64,000 nt of DNA from CADEED01 sp020442965 (GCA_041395525.1 JAWLAH010000013.1:19538-83537), one strand, 5' to 3'. Positions 35,069 to 43,558 are shown, numbered from the stretch's first letter. The notes: generated from the letters alone by a model not told the origin. A program made the numbers and translations.

Positions 35069-35763
35069 CGCCTGGCGTCGAGGACGTTCAAAGCAGCCTG
35101 CGCTGCATTTTGCTCCGCCCGTCGTCGACTCGAACCGCAACCCTGCGTGATCAAATCCACGCTCGGCACGGCACACAGAACGAAAAAAATCTGCTCATGC
35201 GGCTCACCTTCGGTACGCTCCAGTGTGTAGCTAGGTATCGGTTCACCGCGACCCTGCAGATACTCTTGCAAGCGAGTCTTGGAATCCTTCAGCTGCCCGG
35301 GATCCGGCAAGGCAACGATACGCTCAGCCAGCAGCGGTGCAAAGCCGCACCGCGCTGCGTCGAGTCCACCATCCAGGAAAAGCGCACCACACAGTGCTTC
35401 GAGCGCATCAGCCAGGATCGACTGGCGACGAAAACCGCCACTCTTGAGCTCACCGGAGCCGAGCAGCAGCCGATCACCAATTCCAAGCTGCGCAGCCATC
35501 TCAGCGAGCGGCTCTTCGCTCACGAGCCGGGCGCGCAGGCGCGACAGGTCCCCCTCGTCCGCTAGCTCGTAGCGCCCGTACAGCATCTCGCTGGCGAGCA
35601 GGTTGAGCACCGCGTCGCCGAGAAATTCCAGGCGTTCGTAATTGCTGCTCGATGCGCTGCGATGCGTCAGCGCAAGCTCGAACAGATGCCGATCATGCGG
35701 CGTGTAAGCGAAGCACTTGGCCAGCCACGCGATTAGCGAAGGGTCGCTCACCGCTCGCCGCAT
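35065..35763 (-). CDS. rnc: Ribonuclease III
   Basis: Double-stranded RNA endonuclease for rRNA and mRNA processing. The RNase III signature NYERLEFLGDAVLNLL and the second acidic region (ILADALEALCGALFLDGG) form the catalytic centre, and the C-terminal dsRNA-binding domain spans about 155-230 (DSKTRLQEYLQGRGEPIPSY). The start MRRAVSDPSL at 35763 falls just after the DUF4845 stop. Confidence 0.96.
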   Translation of the reverse strand: MRRAVSDPSLIAWLAKCFAYTPHDRHLFELALTHRSASSSNYERLEFLGDAVLNLLASEMLYGRYELADEGDLSRLRARLVSEEPLAEMAAQLGIGDRLLLGSGELKSGGFRRQSILADALEALCGALFLDGGLDAARCGFAPLLAERIVALPDPGQLKDSKTRLQEYLQGRGEPIPSYTLERTEGEPHEQIFFVLCAVPSVDLITQGCGSSRRRAEQNAAQAALNVLDARR

Positions 35764-35767
35764 CGCA

Positions 35768-36178
35768 TCATGGCATGCTGTCGCTACCGGACGTCGTGAC
35801 GTGCTTCTGGAACACAACTAACAATTGCACGTTGGCGACGAGTGGTACTACCTGCTCGTAGTCGGTCGCGAGATCCCAGCCGCTGCCAGATTTGCGAACC
35901 TCGATATCGGTATCCTTGGGATTGTTGATCATGTCGATATCGAACCGCCTGGCCAGCGAATTGCGGATGAGCTGGGCACTGGCGCCACTGTCACCCTTGA
36001 ACTCCTGCGCGGTCTGGTCGAGCGCCTTCACCACTTTCATGTGATTCAGATAAAACGGTGCCAGCCGGATACCGGCATACAACACGATGGCGAGCGGCGT
36101 CAGCAACACGATCCATCCGATCATGGTGATGCCTGCTTGACGATGACGCATAGTCTTAAGCTCCCGCGAACTCGTCAT
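35768..36178 (-). CDS. DUF4845 membrane protein
   Basis: A 136-residue protein with one N-terminal helix (GITMIGWIVLLTPLAIVLYAGIRLAPFYLN) and a soluble remainder containing YEQVVPLVANVQLLVVFQKHV. It belongs to the DUF4845 family that sits between lepB and rnc in gammaproteobacteria. Its ATG overlaps the lepB stop by 4 bases; a second ATG at codon 10 (MRHRQAG) is an alternative. Function unknown. Confidence 0.85.
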   Translation of the reverse strand: MTSSRELKTMRHRQAGITMIGWIVLLTPLAIVLYAGIRLAPFYLNHMKVVKALDQTAQEFKGDSGASAQLIRNSLARRFDIDMINNPKDTDIEVRKSGSGWDLATDYEQVVPLVANVQLLVVFQKHVTTSGSDSMP

Positions 36179-37260
36179 TCGATCTTGGTGCCTATGCGGC
36201 TCCAGTTAAACCACTTGGATCGTTTGACGTCGAAATTGAACCAGATTCTGGTCGCCTTGCCGACCAGATTCGCCTCGGGCACAAATCCCCAGTAGCGCCC
36301 GTCCTCGCTATTGTCGCGGTTATCGCCGATCATCAGGTAGTGACCGGCTGGCACTTCGAGAACCCGGTCACCTGAATCAGCCCCATCATTCATGTGAGAC
36401 TCGTCACAAATCCAGCTATAGGGCTGATTCCGGTCGCAGCCCGGCAACCGCAACGACGCCAGGCCCTGAGCGGGCGTGCGGCAAGACAGCGTTTCGTGGC
36501 GGTGTTCGCCCAGCTGCTCAACGGCGAGCCGCATGTTGGCGTAACAACCGTCGTTATAGCGCCCGATTTCATGGTAGTCGACCGCCTCGCCATCGATATA
36601 CAGGCGATCGTTGGAAATCCGCACGGTATCACCCGGCAAACCGACCAGCCGCTTGATGTAATTGATGCGCGGGTCGGTCGGCAGTCGAAATACGATCACG
36701 TCGCCGCGCTGCGGCTCACCGATCTCCACGATCTTGCGATTGATCACCGGCAGACGCAATCCATAGGCGAATTTGTTGACCACGATGAAATCGCCGTCGA
36801 GTAGCGTCGGCATCATCGAATCCGATGGGATGCGAAATGGCTCGAAAATGAACGCGCGAGCCAGCAGCACGATGACCGCCACCGGAAAGAAACTGCGCGC
36901 ATAATCGATCGTACCAGGCTCGGGAAAATCGCTGAGCTGCTTGCCGACCGCCGCGGCAGCACGCGCGCGTCGATCGCGAAAGAACAGTATGTCTAACGAC
37001 CAGATCAAGCCCGTGACAAGCGCAATACTGAAAAGCACGACACTGAAGTCGAGCATTTCCGCGGATAACAACCGCAGCACGACCGCAAGAGCGAGCACCG
37101 GCAAGGCGTAGTAGAGCGCGGCGACCAACGGCGGATCAGGGGCATCCGCGCTGCCGGCCGTGATGATGCGCCTCGGCCGGAGCCACCAGCTGTCGATCGC
37201 GCAGTAGATTCCGACCGGCAGCGCCAACCAACTCAGCCATTGCACCAACTGCGCAAACAT
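36175..37260 (-). CDS. lepB: Signal peptidase I
   Basis: Membrane-bound serine-lysine protease removing Sec and Tat signal peptides. Three hydrophobic segments occupy residues 1-140, then the catalytic Ser in FRIPSDSMMPTLLDGD, the catalytic Lys in RINYIKRLVGLPGD and the family box GDNRDNSEDGRYWGFVPEANLVGKA. ATG at 37260 overlaps the lepA stop by one base; TTG at 37263 is an alternative. Pairing with lepA is conserved. At about 361 residues it is longer than E. coli LepB, mainly in the N-terminal membrane part. Confidence 0.95.
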   Translation of the reverse strand: MFAQLVQWLSWLALPVGIYCAIDSWWLRPRRIITAGSADAPDPPLVAALYYALPVLALAVVLRLLSAEMLDFSVVLFSIALVTGLIWSLDILFFRDRRARAAAAVGKQLSDFPEPGTIDYARSFFPVAVIVLLARAFIFEPFRIPSDSMMPTLLDGDFIVVNKFAYGLRLPVINRKIVEIGEPQRGDVIVFRLPTDPRINYIKRLVGLPGDTVRISNDRLYIDGEAVDYHEIGRYNDGCYANMRLAVEQLGEHRHETLSCRTPAQGLASLRLPGCDRNQPYSWICDESHMNDGADSGDRVLEVPAGHYLMIGDNRDNSEDGRYWGFVPEANLVGKATRIWFNFDVKRSKWFNWSRIGTKIE

Positions 37261-39056
37261 CAACTATCCCGCCCGACTTTGAGCACCGCGAGAAACGCCT
37301 CCTGCGGAATCTCCACCTGCCCCAGCTGCTTCATACGTTTCTTGCCCTCTTTTTGTTTCTCGAGCAGTTTGCGCTTGCGCGAAATGTCGCCACCATAACA
37401 TTTGGCGAGCACGTTCTTGCGCAGCGCCTTGACAGTTGCGCGGGCGATGACATGCGCACCGATGGTCGCCTGGATCGCCACCTCGAACATCTGGCGCGGT
37501 ATCAACTCCTGCATCTTGTCGACCAGCTCGCGGCCACGCTGATAGGAGTTGTCGCGGTGAACGATCAGCGACAGTGCGTCGACTCGATCGCCATTGATCA
37601 GCATGTCCAGCTTGACGAGCGGCGCCGCTTGGAAGCGACTGAACTCATAGTCGAATGATGCATAACCGCGACTGACCGACTTGAGGCGATCGAAGAAGTC
37701 CAACACGACCTCAGCGAGTGGCAGCTCATATTGCAGCGATACCTGCGTGCCAAGGTAGAGCATTTTCTTTTGCACGCCACGCTTGTCGTTGCAGAGCTTC
37801 AGCACACTTCCCACGTAGTCCGGTGGTACCAGGATGTTGGCGATGATGATCGGCTCGCGCAGCTCGAGGATCTTGTCGAGAGGCGGCAATTTTGTCGGGT
37901 TGTCGATCGAGAGGATTTTCCCGTCCGTGGTCGCAACTTCATAAATGACCGTGGGCGCGCTCGTGACGAGATCCAGCTCGTACTCGCGCTCGAGCCGCTC
38001 CTGCACAATGTCCATGTGCAGGAGTCCGAGGAATCCGATGCGGAATCCAAAGCCCAGTGCGCCCGAGACTTCCGGTTCGTAGTGCAGCGCGGAGTCGTTC
38101 AATCGCAGCTTGGCGAGCGCGTCGCGAAACTTTTCATAGTCGTCAGACGAGACCGGGAACAGTCCGGCAAACACGCGCGGCTGGACCGGCTTGAAGCCCG
38201 GCAGGGGTGTCGGCGATGGTGCACGCTCGAGCGTAATGGTATCGCCCACCGGCGCGCCGTCGATCTCTTTGATACCAGCGACAATGAATCCCACGTCTCC
38301 TGGCGACAATACCGGCGCTGCGATGGACTTGGGCGTAAACCGGCCAACCTTGTCCACCGGCCAGGCGCGGCCAGTCGACATTACGCGAATCTTGTCGCCC
38401 TGCTTGACTTCGCCATTGAAGACTCGCACTAACGACACCACCCCGACATAGTTGTCGAACCAGGAATCGATGATGAGGGCCTGCAACGGGGCAGCCGGAT
38501 CGCCCGTGGGCGGCGGAATCCGCTTGATCAGCGTTTCGAGCAGCTCTTCGACACCCTCGCCGGTCTTGCCGGAGACGCGCTCCGCATCGCTCGCGTCGAT
38601 ACCGATGATATCGCCAATCTCCTGCATGACGCGGTCAGGATCGGCGGACGGCAGGTCGATCTTGTTGATCACCGGAACGACCTCGAGACCCTGCTCCAGC
38701 GCCGTATAGCAGTTGGCGACGCTTTGCGCCTCAACCCCTTGCGATGCATCGACCACGAGTAGCGCACCCTCGCAAGCGGCCAGTGAGCGCGAAACCTCGT
38801 AAGAAAAGTCGACGTGCCCCGGTGTATCGATCAGGTTGAGTTGGTAGCGCTCGCCGTCTCTGGCCTGATAGTAAAGCGTGACCGACTGCGCTTTGATCGT
38901 GATGCCGCGTTCGCGCTCCAGTGCCATTGAGTCGAGCACCTGCGCCTGCATCTCGCGCGCTTGCAAACCGCCACACATCTGGATGAAGCGGTCCGCAAGC
39001 GTGGACTTACCGTGATCGACGTGCGCGATGATGGAGAAATTGCGTATGCGATGCAT
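37260..39056 (-). CDS. lepA: Elongation factor 4 (LepA)
   Basis: Ribosome-associated GTPase, 598 residues. N-terminal GTPase motifs IAHVDHGKSTLADR, RERGITIKAQ, DTPGHVDF and NKIDLPSADP are intact; the C-terminal LepA-specific domain contains GAHVIARATVKALRKNVLAKCYGGDISRKRKLLEKQKEGKKRMK. Length is that of E. coli LepA (599). It heads the lepA-lepB-DUF4845-rnc-era-recO run; a TATAAT box lies 62 bases upstream of the ATG. Confidence 0.97.
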   Translation of the reverse strand: MHRIRNFSIIAHVDHGKSTLADRFIQMCGGLQAREMQAQVLDSMALERERGITIKAQSVTLYYQARDGERYQLNLIDTPGHVDFSYEVSRSLAACEGALLVVDASQGVEAQSVANCYTALEQGLEVVPVINKIDLPSADPDRVMQEIGDIIGIDASDAERVSGKTGEGVEELLETLIKRIPPPTGDPAAPLQALIIDSWFDNYVGVVSLVRVFNGEVKQGDKIRVMSTGRAWPVDKVGRFTPKSIAAPVLSPGDVGFIVAGIKEIDGAPVGDTITLERAPSPTPLPGFKPVQPRVFAGLFPVSSDDYEKFRDALAKLRLNDSALHYEPEVSGALGFGFRIGFLGLLHMDIVQERLEREYELDLVTSAPTVIYEVATTDGKILSIDNPTKLPPLDKILELREPIIIANILVPPDYVGSVLKLCNDKRGVQKKMLYLGTQVSLQYELPLAEVVLDFFDRLKSVSRGYASFDYEFSRFQAAPLVKLDMLINGDRVDALSLIVHRDNSYQRGRELVDKMQELIPRQMFEVAIQATIGAHVIARATVKALRKNVLAKCYGGDISRKRKLLEKQKEGKKRMKQLGQVEIPQEAFLAVLKVGRDS

Positions 39057-39117
39057 CAGGGACCCGAGTTATACGACCTGACTCGAGTGCGCTCGGCCAA
39101 GCATTGTTGGGCGCGGC

Positions 39118-39123
39118 ATTATA
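39118..39123 (-). promoter_or_regulatory. Possible -10 box for lepA
   Basis: A perfect TATAAT on the minus strand lies between the glutaredoxin-like gene and lepA, 62 bases upstream of the lepA ATG. No good -35 lies 16-18 bases upstream, so the promoter would be weak or activator-dependent. Confidence 0.4.
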
Positions 39124-39127
39124 CAAG

Positions 39128-39397
39128 TTAACCAGGGGTGCGGCGTTCGGCCAATCGCTTCTTGAGCAGTTCGCGATCGAGATGACCGTAGCAGACAACG
39201 TCGCCGTCGAGCAGCAGCACGGGCACTTCGAGCACAAAGCGCTGCAACAGCTGCGGATCGGATTCCAGATCGATCGTGGCAAGCGGCGGTAGCAGCAGCT
39301 GGCCGGCCAGCTCGGCCAGGTCCTCAAACATCCGTTCGCACAGCCCACAATCCTCGCGGCTCACCACCGCGAGGCCCACCGGGAAACCGTGAGTCAC
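39128..39397 (-). CDS. Glutaredoxin-family (DUF836-type) thioredoxin-fold protein
   Basis: An 89-residue thioredoxin-fold protein with a redox CxxC (REDCGLCERM, about residues 14-17), LATIDLESDPQL and the cis-Pro block VLEVPVLLLDGDVVCYGHLD. GTG at 39397 overlaps the rseB stop (GTGA), fixing the start within a longer open frame. Similar genes lie between mucB/rseB and lepA in related bacteria. A role in disulfide handling is inferred from fold only. Confidence 0.85.
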   Translation of the reverse strand: MTHGFPVGLAVVSREDCGLCERMFEDLAELAGQLLLPPLATIDLESDPQLLQRFVLEVPVLLLDGDVVCYGHLDRELLKKRLAERRTPG

Positions 39398-40437
39398 TGG
39401 TTGGGTGTCGGCGCGAGTGCAGACCGCGCCGCGCCCGGCATCGGTGGCGCCGACGATCGCTCCGCGGCTCGCTCGCTCGCGGGACTGCGCGGCTTGACCT
39501 GCGTCGCAATGAATCTCACCGTCGTCGCGGGGACCTCGCCGACCGCTGTTACCTGGTGCCCATCGACAATCGTGGAAAACGCCGAGGACGAGCCCAACTG
39601 CGTGCTGCCCTCCAGCGGCGGAACGGTGTCTGCCCGTGCTTCGACGAACACCGAGACGGACGCGATGCCATCCGTAAACACCAGATGTGAGACGCTCTGC
39701 TTGGACCCCGGCATTGCCTGCTGACCCCGAGTAGTCAGGCGAAAGCCCGGTGGCAGACGCATGGCCTCCCAAAGTACCGGTGCGGTTGCCGTCGCCAACT
39801 GCTGATCGTTGCGCAGCCAGCGAAAGCCACGTGTATCGACTTGCGGCTCGAAAGCACTATCGGGAATCCTGGCGGGCATTGATAAGTTGGAGAAAACTAT
39901 CTGCTCGATCACGTCGCCATGCTCGTCGCAGAGTTGTGTCTTGAGCGGCATGGCCGTGGCCTCGTCGATCCAAAGGCGATAGCCATAGCGATAGCCATCG
40001 CGCGGAGTGACCGAAACCAGGCGCGCATCGCGCCCCATGAGGCGCGCACGCTGGGCACCGCCGGTGATCTCGTACATCGACGTGGTGGTCTGGTCCAGCT
40101 TGGGCAAGGCACCAAGCAGCGGTCCATCGCTCTTGCGCTTTTCAACCAACACGGTCCGCTTGTCCGGCAGATAACAGGTGAGCTCGTTGTCACGCCGAAT
40201 GAACTCGCGCGCCGAACCATCGAGCGAAATCAGTCTTTCCGTGACCCGCTGGCCGTCGACGCGATGAATGACACGTAGCGTCTCCATTCGGCCACCGTGC
40301 ACGTGCAAGAATACGCCGTCGTAGTTGCGAGTCGTGAGCGCTTCGTTCATCCGCGTGAGCCAGACGTGCGGCTCATCCGCGGCGGCAATCCCTGCGACGA
40401 GAATTGCACTCGCCGTGACGGCGCTAACGAACCGCAT
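39394..40437 (-). CDS. rseB: Sigma-E factor regulatory protein RseB/MucB
   Basis: Periplasmic protein that binds RseA and shields it from proteolysis until envelope stress. The 347-residue protein has a signal peptide (MRFVSAVTASAILVAGIAAA) and the MucB N-terminal domain (WLTRMNEALTTRNYDGVFLHVHGGRMETLRVIH) followed by a C-terminal domain with GFRLTTRG and VSHLVFTDGIASVSVFVE. ATG at 40437, inside the end of rseA and preceded by GAGG, is chosen over ATGs further up. A Pro/Ala-rich tail ends the protein. Confidence 0.93.
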   Translation of the reverse strand: MRFVSAVTASAILVAGIAAADEPHVWLTRMNEALTTRNYDGVFLHVHGGRMETLRVIHRVDGQRVTERLISLDGSAREFIRRDNELTCYLPDKRTVLVEKRKSDGPLLGALPKLDQTTTSMYEITGGAQRARLMGRDARLVSVTPRDGYRYGYRLWIDEATAMPLKTQLCDEHGDVIEQIVFSNLSMPARIPDSAFEPQVDTRGFRWLRNDQQLATATAPVLWEAMRLPPGFRLTTRGQQAMPGSKQSVSHLVFTDGIASVSVFVEARADTVPPLEGSTQLGSSSAFSTIVDGHQVTAVGEVPATTVRFIATQVKPRSPASERAAERSSAPPMPGAARSALAPTPNQ

Positions 40438-41212
40438 CGTTGGCCTCAGCATCGGCGGTGCCCGCAACAGCTTCGCTGGCGACCAGGCCAGATAACACGA
40501 TGCGGCGCGACAATGGCCCGGATACCTCGCTGTGCGCGACCACATAGTTGGCAAGCTGCGCCGAAGGCACCAGCGCTCCAACCGAGTTGGGCGGCACCTG
40601 CGGGGTGACATAGCGAGCGGGTTCGCCATTGTCGGGCTGGCTGGCATCGCTCTCAGCTGGTTGCGCCCCGTCAAGTCGATCCGCCGTACGCGTGTTTAGG
40701 GCCGTTCTGTCAGCAGCGCCCAGCGCAGCGCCACTTCCAACAGGCAGCGCCGCGACCAGAGATTCGCCGGTCGTGACCGGCGCGTCGGTACGCAGTAAGA
40801 GGATAGCTGCCGCTGCGACACTCGCGGCGATACCGATGCCCGCAACCGGCCGTAGCCAGCGACGATTAGCGGCCAGCTTGCGCGACGGCGCCGCAATGCC
40901 GGCCCCGTGTGTGCCACTCGACTCCAAAGCGTACGCAGCGTCGTCGCCTTGTGCACCACCTGCCAGCACCGCCGCGACACGCCGCGCAATTCGATCGTCG
41001 AGCCTGACGCCCTGGTCACTGCGCAAGGCCGCGCCGATCAAGGCATAGCGACCCCATTGATCGCGTAACGTCGTATCACGCGCCAAGCGCCGCGCCAGGA
41101 GTTCGCACTCCGCCGCGGGCAATTCTCCGTCGTACATGGCTGACAACTGACTATTCAGCTGACCATGTCCGGGCAAGCTGATGTCATCGGAACTGACTTC
41201 CGCTTCGCTCAT
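40424..41212 (-). CDS. rseA: Anti-sigma-E factor RseA
   Basis: Single-pass anti-sigma factor. The N-terminal cytoplasmic domain (QLSAMYDGELPAAECELLARRLARD, about 22-46) is the RseA sigma-binding fold; one helix (PVAGIGIAASVAAAAILLL, about 122-140) crosses the membrane, followed by a low-complexity periplasmic part and a final segment with LANYVVAHSEVSG, also seen in MucA-type proteins. It lies between rpoE and rseB and overlaps both. Confidence 0.93.
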   Translation of the reverse strand: MSEAEVSSDDISLPGHGQLNSQLSAMYDGELPAAECELLARRLARDTTLRDQWGRYALIGAALRSDQGVRLDDRIARRVAAVLAGGAQGDDAAYALESSGTHGAGIAAPSRKLAANRRWLRPVAGIGIAASVAAAAILLLRTDAPVTTGESLVAALPVGSGAALGAADRTALNTRTADRLDGAQPAESDASQPDNGEPARYVTPQVPPNSVGALVPSAQLANYVVAHSEVSGPLSRRIVLSGLVASEAVAGTADAEANDAVR

Positions 41213-41817
41213 CCTAACTCCTCTGTGCGGCCGAGACCGCCTTCGAATACTTCACGCAGCCGCTTATCGATCGCCTCGCGAGCACGGAAGATCCGCGAAC
41301 GAACCGTACCTACGGGGCACTCCATCGCCGCGGCAATCTCCTCATAGCTCAGTCCTTCGAGTTCACGCAGCACGATTGCGGTACGCAATTCTTCGGGCAG
41401 ACTCTCGATCGCGCGGTTGACGATGCCGCGGATCTCGTCCGTCAGCGCCAGGCCCTCGGGCGTATCGGGGTCTTTCAGACGGTCCTGCACGACTGCGGAT
41501 TCCTCTGGATTGTTGAAATCGATTTCATAATCGATGGGACTGCGGTTCCGGGCAGCGATCGCATTCTTGGCTGTGTTGATTGCGATTCGATAGAGCCAGG
41601 TATAGAACGCGCTGTCACCGCGAAAATTGGGTAGCGCCCGATAGGCCTTGATGAATGCTTCCTGCGCAATATCTTCTGCATCGGCTGGACTGCGAACATA
41701 ACGTTGAACGAGTTTGACCACTTTGAACTGATACTTGCGCACCAGAAGATCGAAAGCCGACTTGTCACCTCGCTGCACACGCTCGACGAGGGTGCGATCG
41801 GTTACCTCGGCCGTCAC
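41209..41817 (-). CDS. rpoE: RNA polymerase sigma factor RpoE
   Basis: Extracytoplasmic-function sigma factor for envelope stress. Region 2 (DLLVRKYQFKVVKLVQRYVRSPADAEDIAQEAFIKAYRALPNFRGDSAFYTWLYRIAINTAKN) and region 4 (LPEELRTAIVLRELEGLSYEEIAAAMECPVGTVRSRIFRAREAI) are complete. An ATG at 41874 exists, but the sigma-E promoter just upstream would start transcripts at about that base; GTG at 41817 aligns with the E. coli N-terminus and leaves a normal leader, so I use it (202 residues). Confidence 0.93.
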   Translation of the reverse strand: MTAEVTDRTLVERVQRGDKSAFDLLVRKYQFKVVKLVQRYVRSPADAEDIAQEAFIKAYRALPNFRGDSAFYTWLYRIAINTAKNAIAARNRSPIDYEIDFNNPEESAVVQDRLKDPDTPEGLALTDEIRGIVNRAIESLPEELRTAIVLRELEGLSYEEIAAAMECPVGTVRSRIFRAREAIDKRLREVFEGGLGRTEELG

Positions 41818-41880
41818 GGTGATGCCCTGCCCCACACACTCATCAAGGGAACCGGCTCGGGCCGCAACTGCCATGCGCTG

Positions 41881-41908
41881 AATAGACCCTGAATGGCGGG
41901 AAAAGTTC
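41881..41908 (-). promoter_or_regulatory. Sigma-E-type promoter of rpoE
   Basis: On the minus strand GAACTT, 16 bases, TCTATT match the sigma-E consensus (GGAACTT, about 15-16 bases, GTCTAA). The element lies directly upstream of rpoE, as expected for autoregulation. Confidence 0.75.
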
Positions 41909-41961
41909 GGTCCAAAGGAAAATGCGACAGGTCGCTTGTGACGCAGGTCATGCTTGCCGCC

Positions 41962-42521
41962 TCAGTCTAGCAGTTTGGGCGCAACCCTCCCTGTTCGGAA
42001 GCCACGTTGGCTGTTGATATCGGCCCACGAGAAGGCGCTGTGCCGGAATCTCAGCAGCCAGATCAGCCGCACGAAGCCCGCGCGATCGACCACTTGGCGA
42101 TCGATCAGCGCAGCCCGCCGGCCACTTGGCGTCGTGACGACGAACCACAGCCAGCGCGCGCCGAAGCGCGCGGCTTCAATGCCAACAGAGCCGGTTCTGG
42201 TCTACCGCTGGCGTGGGTGTAGACCCAGAGCATGCCATTGGCGTCCCAGCTGACGCGACGTAGGGCATGCGGCCCAAGCAGGCAAAGAGACTGGCGCAGC
42301 GGTGCGGCCGACAACCACACCGCGAGCACGCCAGCGAGGCAGCTTGTGACCGGCTGCTTTGCGACGCTGCCTGCGACGCACACCCCAATGAACAACCACC
42401 ATGCCAGAACGGCGTTACGCGCCGTGCGAGACGGCGTCAGGTCGAGTCCACGTGCTTCAAGTGGATGGGCGTGGCGAGATCTGCGCGACGATGCGCGCGA
42501 TGTCTGGATCGATTGGCTCAT
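41962..42521 (-). pseudogene. ygfX: YgfX/CptA-like membrane protein, frameshifted
   Basis: The first part (42521 to about 42200) encodes a small protein with a hydrophobic stretch (NAVLAWWLFIGVCVAGSVA, then CLAGVLAVWLSAAPLR) and VSWDANGMLWVYTHASGR. The second part continues in another frame, from about 42180, as FGARWLWFVVTTPSGRRAALI, then VDRAGFVRLIWLLRF and a stop at 41962. Together they fit the YgfX/CptA family, which is normally next to sdhE. One indel between about 42181 and 42206 restores the frame. The ATG overlaps the sdhE stop by 4 bases. A sequence error is likely. Confidence 0.7.
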
Positions 42522-42727
42522 CGCAATAATAGATAGCGCGCCAGTTCGGGGTCCTGCAAGCCGAGAATGCGCTCAAATGCGGCACGTTTCGTCACTGGAC
42601 GCTGCCGGTAGTGCTCGCGCAAGTATCGCTCCAACAGAACGTCAAGTTCGCGCATACCGCGCCGGCAGGACCAGGTCAGCCGCCCGAATCGCTCCGCGGC
42701 CGTTGCGCTCAGTTCACTACTGGGCAT
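42518..42727 (-). CDS. sdhE: FAD assembly factor SdhE
   Basis: A 69-residue protein with the SdhE signature SCRRGMRELDVLLERYLREHY and LGLQDPELARYLL. It promotes covalent attachment of FAD to SdhA, encoded just upstream. It is shorter at the C-terminus than E. coli SdhE (88), but its stop overlaps the ATG of ygfX (ATGA), so the end is probably real. The start codon lies in the second copy of a 14-bp tandem repeat. Confidence 0.88.
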   Translation of the reverse strand: MPSSELSATAAERFGRLTWSCRRGMRELDVLLERYLREHYRQRPVTKRAAFERILGLQDPELARYLLLR

Positions 42728-42749
42728 TCACCGTTGGGCATTCACCGTT
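42722..42749. repeat. Tandem 14-bp duplication over the sdhE start
   Basis: GGGCATTCACCGTT occurs twice in direct succession. Each copy, read on the minus strand, contains GGTGAATG with a start codon; only the inner ATG is in frame with sdhE. It could be a real duplication or an assembly artefact. Confidence 0.8.
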
Positions 42750-42775
42750 GCGACTCCACCCCCGGCCAGGAGACG

Positions 42776-43558
42776 TCAGTGCTGCCGTTCGACCAGCGGT
42801 TTCTTGATCTCAGCGATCGCCTTGGCCGGGTTGAGATCTTCGAGCACCTCGGTACAGTTCATGATCGTGTGGCAACGATACAGCTTGAAAGGGTCCTCGA
42901 GATCGTCGAGCCGTTCCCCAAGCGCCTCGTCGCGGCTGTCGACTATCCACCGATAGGCCGCTAACAACGCGGCCGGTCCCAGATAGCGATCCGAGTTCCA
43001 CCAGTAGCTCGGGCAGGCGGTAGAACAACACGCACACAGAATGCACGCCGAAGGCCGATCGATCATCTCCTGATCTACTTTGGCCTGTAGCCGCTCGCGA
43101 TCGGGTGGCGCTGGGCTGCGCGTCTGCAGCCACGGCTTGATCGAAGCGTATTGCGCGTAGAAATGCGTGAGATCCGGCACCAGGTCTTTCACCACCGGCA
43201 TGTGAGGCAGCGGATAGATCCTGACGTCGCCCTTGATATCACCGCAGGCCTTGGTACAGGCCAACGTGTTGAGGCCGTCGATATTCATCGCGCAACTGCC
43301 GCAAATGCCCTCGCGGCAGGACCGGCGGAACGTCAATGAAGAGTCGACCTCATTCTTGATCTTGATCAGTGCGTCGAGAACCATCGGACCGCACGCATCC
43401 ATGTCCACTTCATAGGTGTCGACACGCGGGTTCTCGGTCTTCTCCGGATCGAAGCGATAGATCTTGAACACGCGCACGTTCTTGGCGCCCGCTGGTGCCC
43501 GGAACCTGTTGCCATCGCTGCGGATACGCGAATTCTGCGGTAGTCGAAATTCCGTCAT
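42776..43558 (-). CDS. sdhB: Succinate dehydrogenase iron-sulfur subunit
   Basis: Iron-sulfur subunit of complex II passing electrons from SdhA to quinone. From MTEFRLPQ (ATG overlapping the sdhA stop by one base) it has 260 residues. The [2Fe-2S] ligands are in CREGICGSC and NTLAC; the ferredoxin part has CILCACCSTACPSYWWN and RCHTIMNC. The motif after that is normally C-P-K-G-L-N-P but here reads TEVLEDLNPAKAI, so one cluster-ligand cysteine is absent and the segment is one residue shorter. The flanking DNA contains likely sequence errors, so this may not be genuine. Confidence 0.94.
   Translation of the reverse strand: MTEFRLPQNSRIRSDGNRFRAPAGAKNVRVFKIYRFDPEKTENPRVDTYEVDMDACGPMVLDALIKIKNEVDSSLTFRRSCREGICGSCAMNIDGLNTLACTKACGDIKGDVRIYPLPHMPVVKDLVPDLTHFYAQYASIKPWLQTRSPAPPDRERLQAKVDQEMIDRPSACILCACCSTACPSYWWNSDRYLGPAALLAAYRWIVDSRDEALGERLDDLEDPFKLYRCHTIMNCTEVLEDLNPAKAIAEIKKPLVERQH

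Noticed and set aside
39972..40010. Short repeated sequence GCGATAGCCATA in rseB
   Set aside because: It encodes the alternating RYGYRYGYR strand of RseB; a coding coincidence rather than a repeat element.
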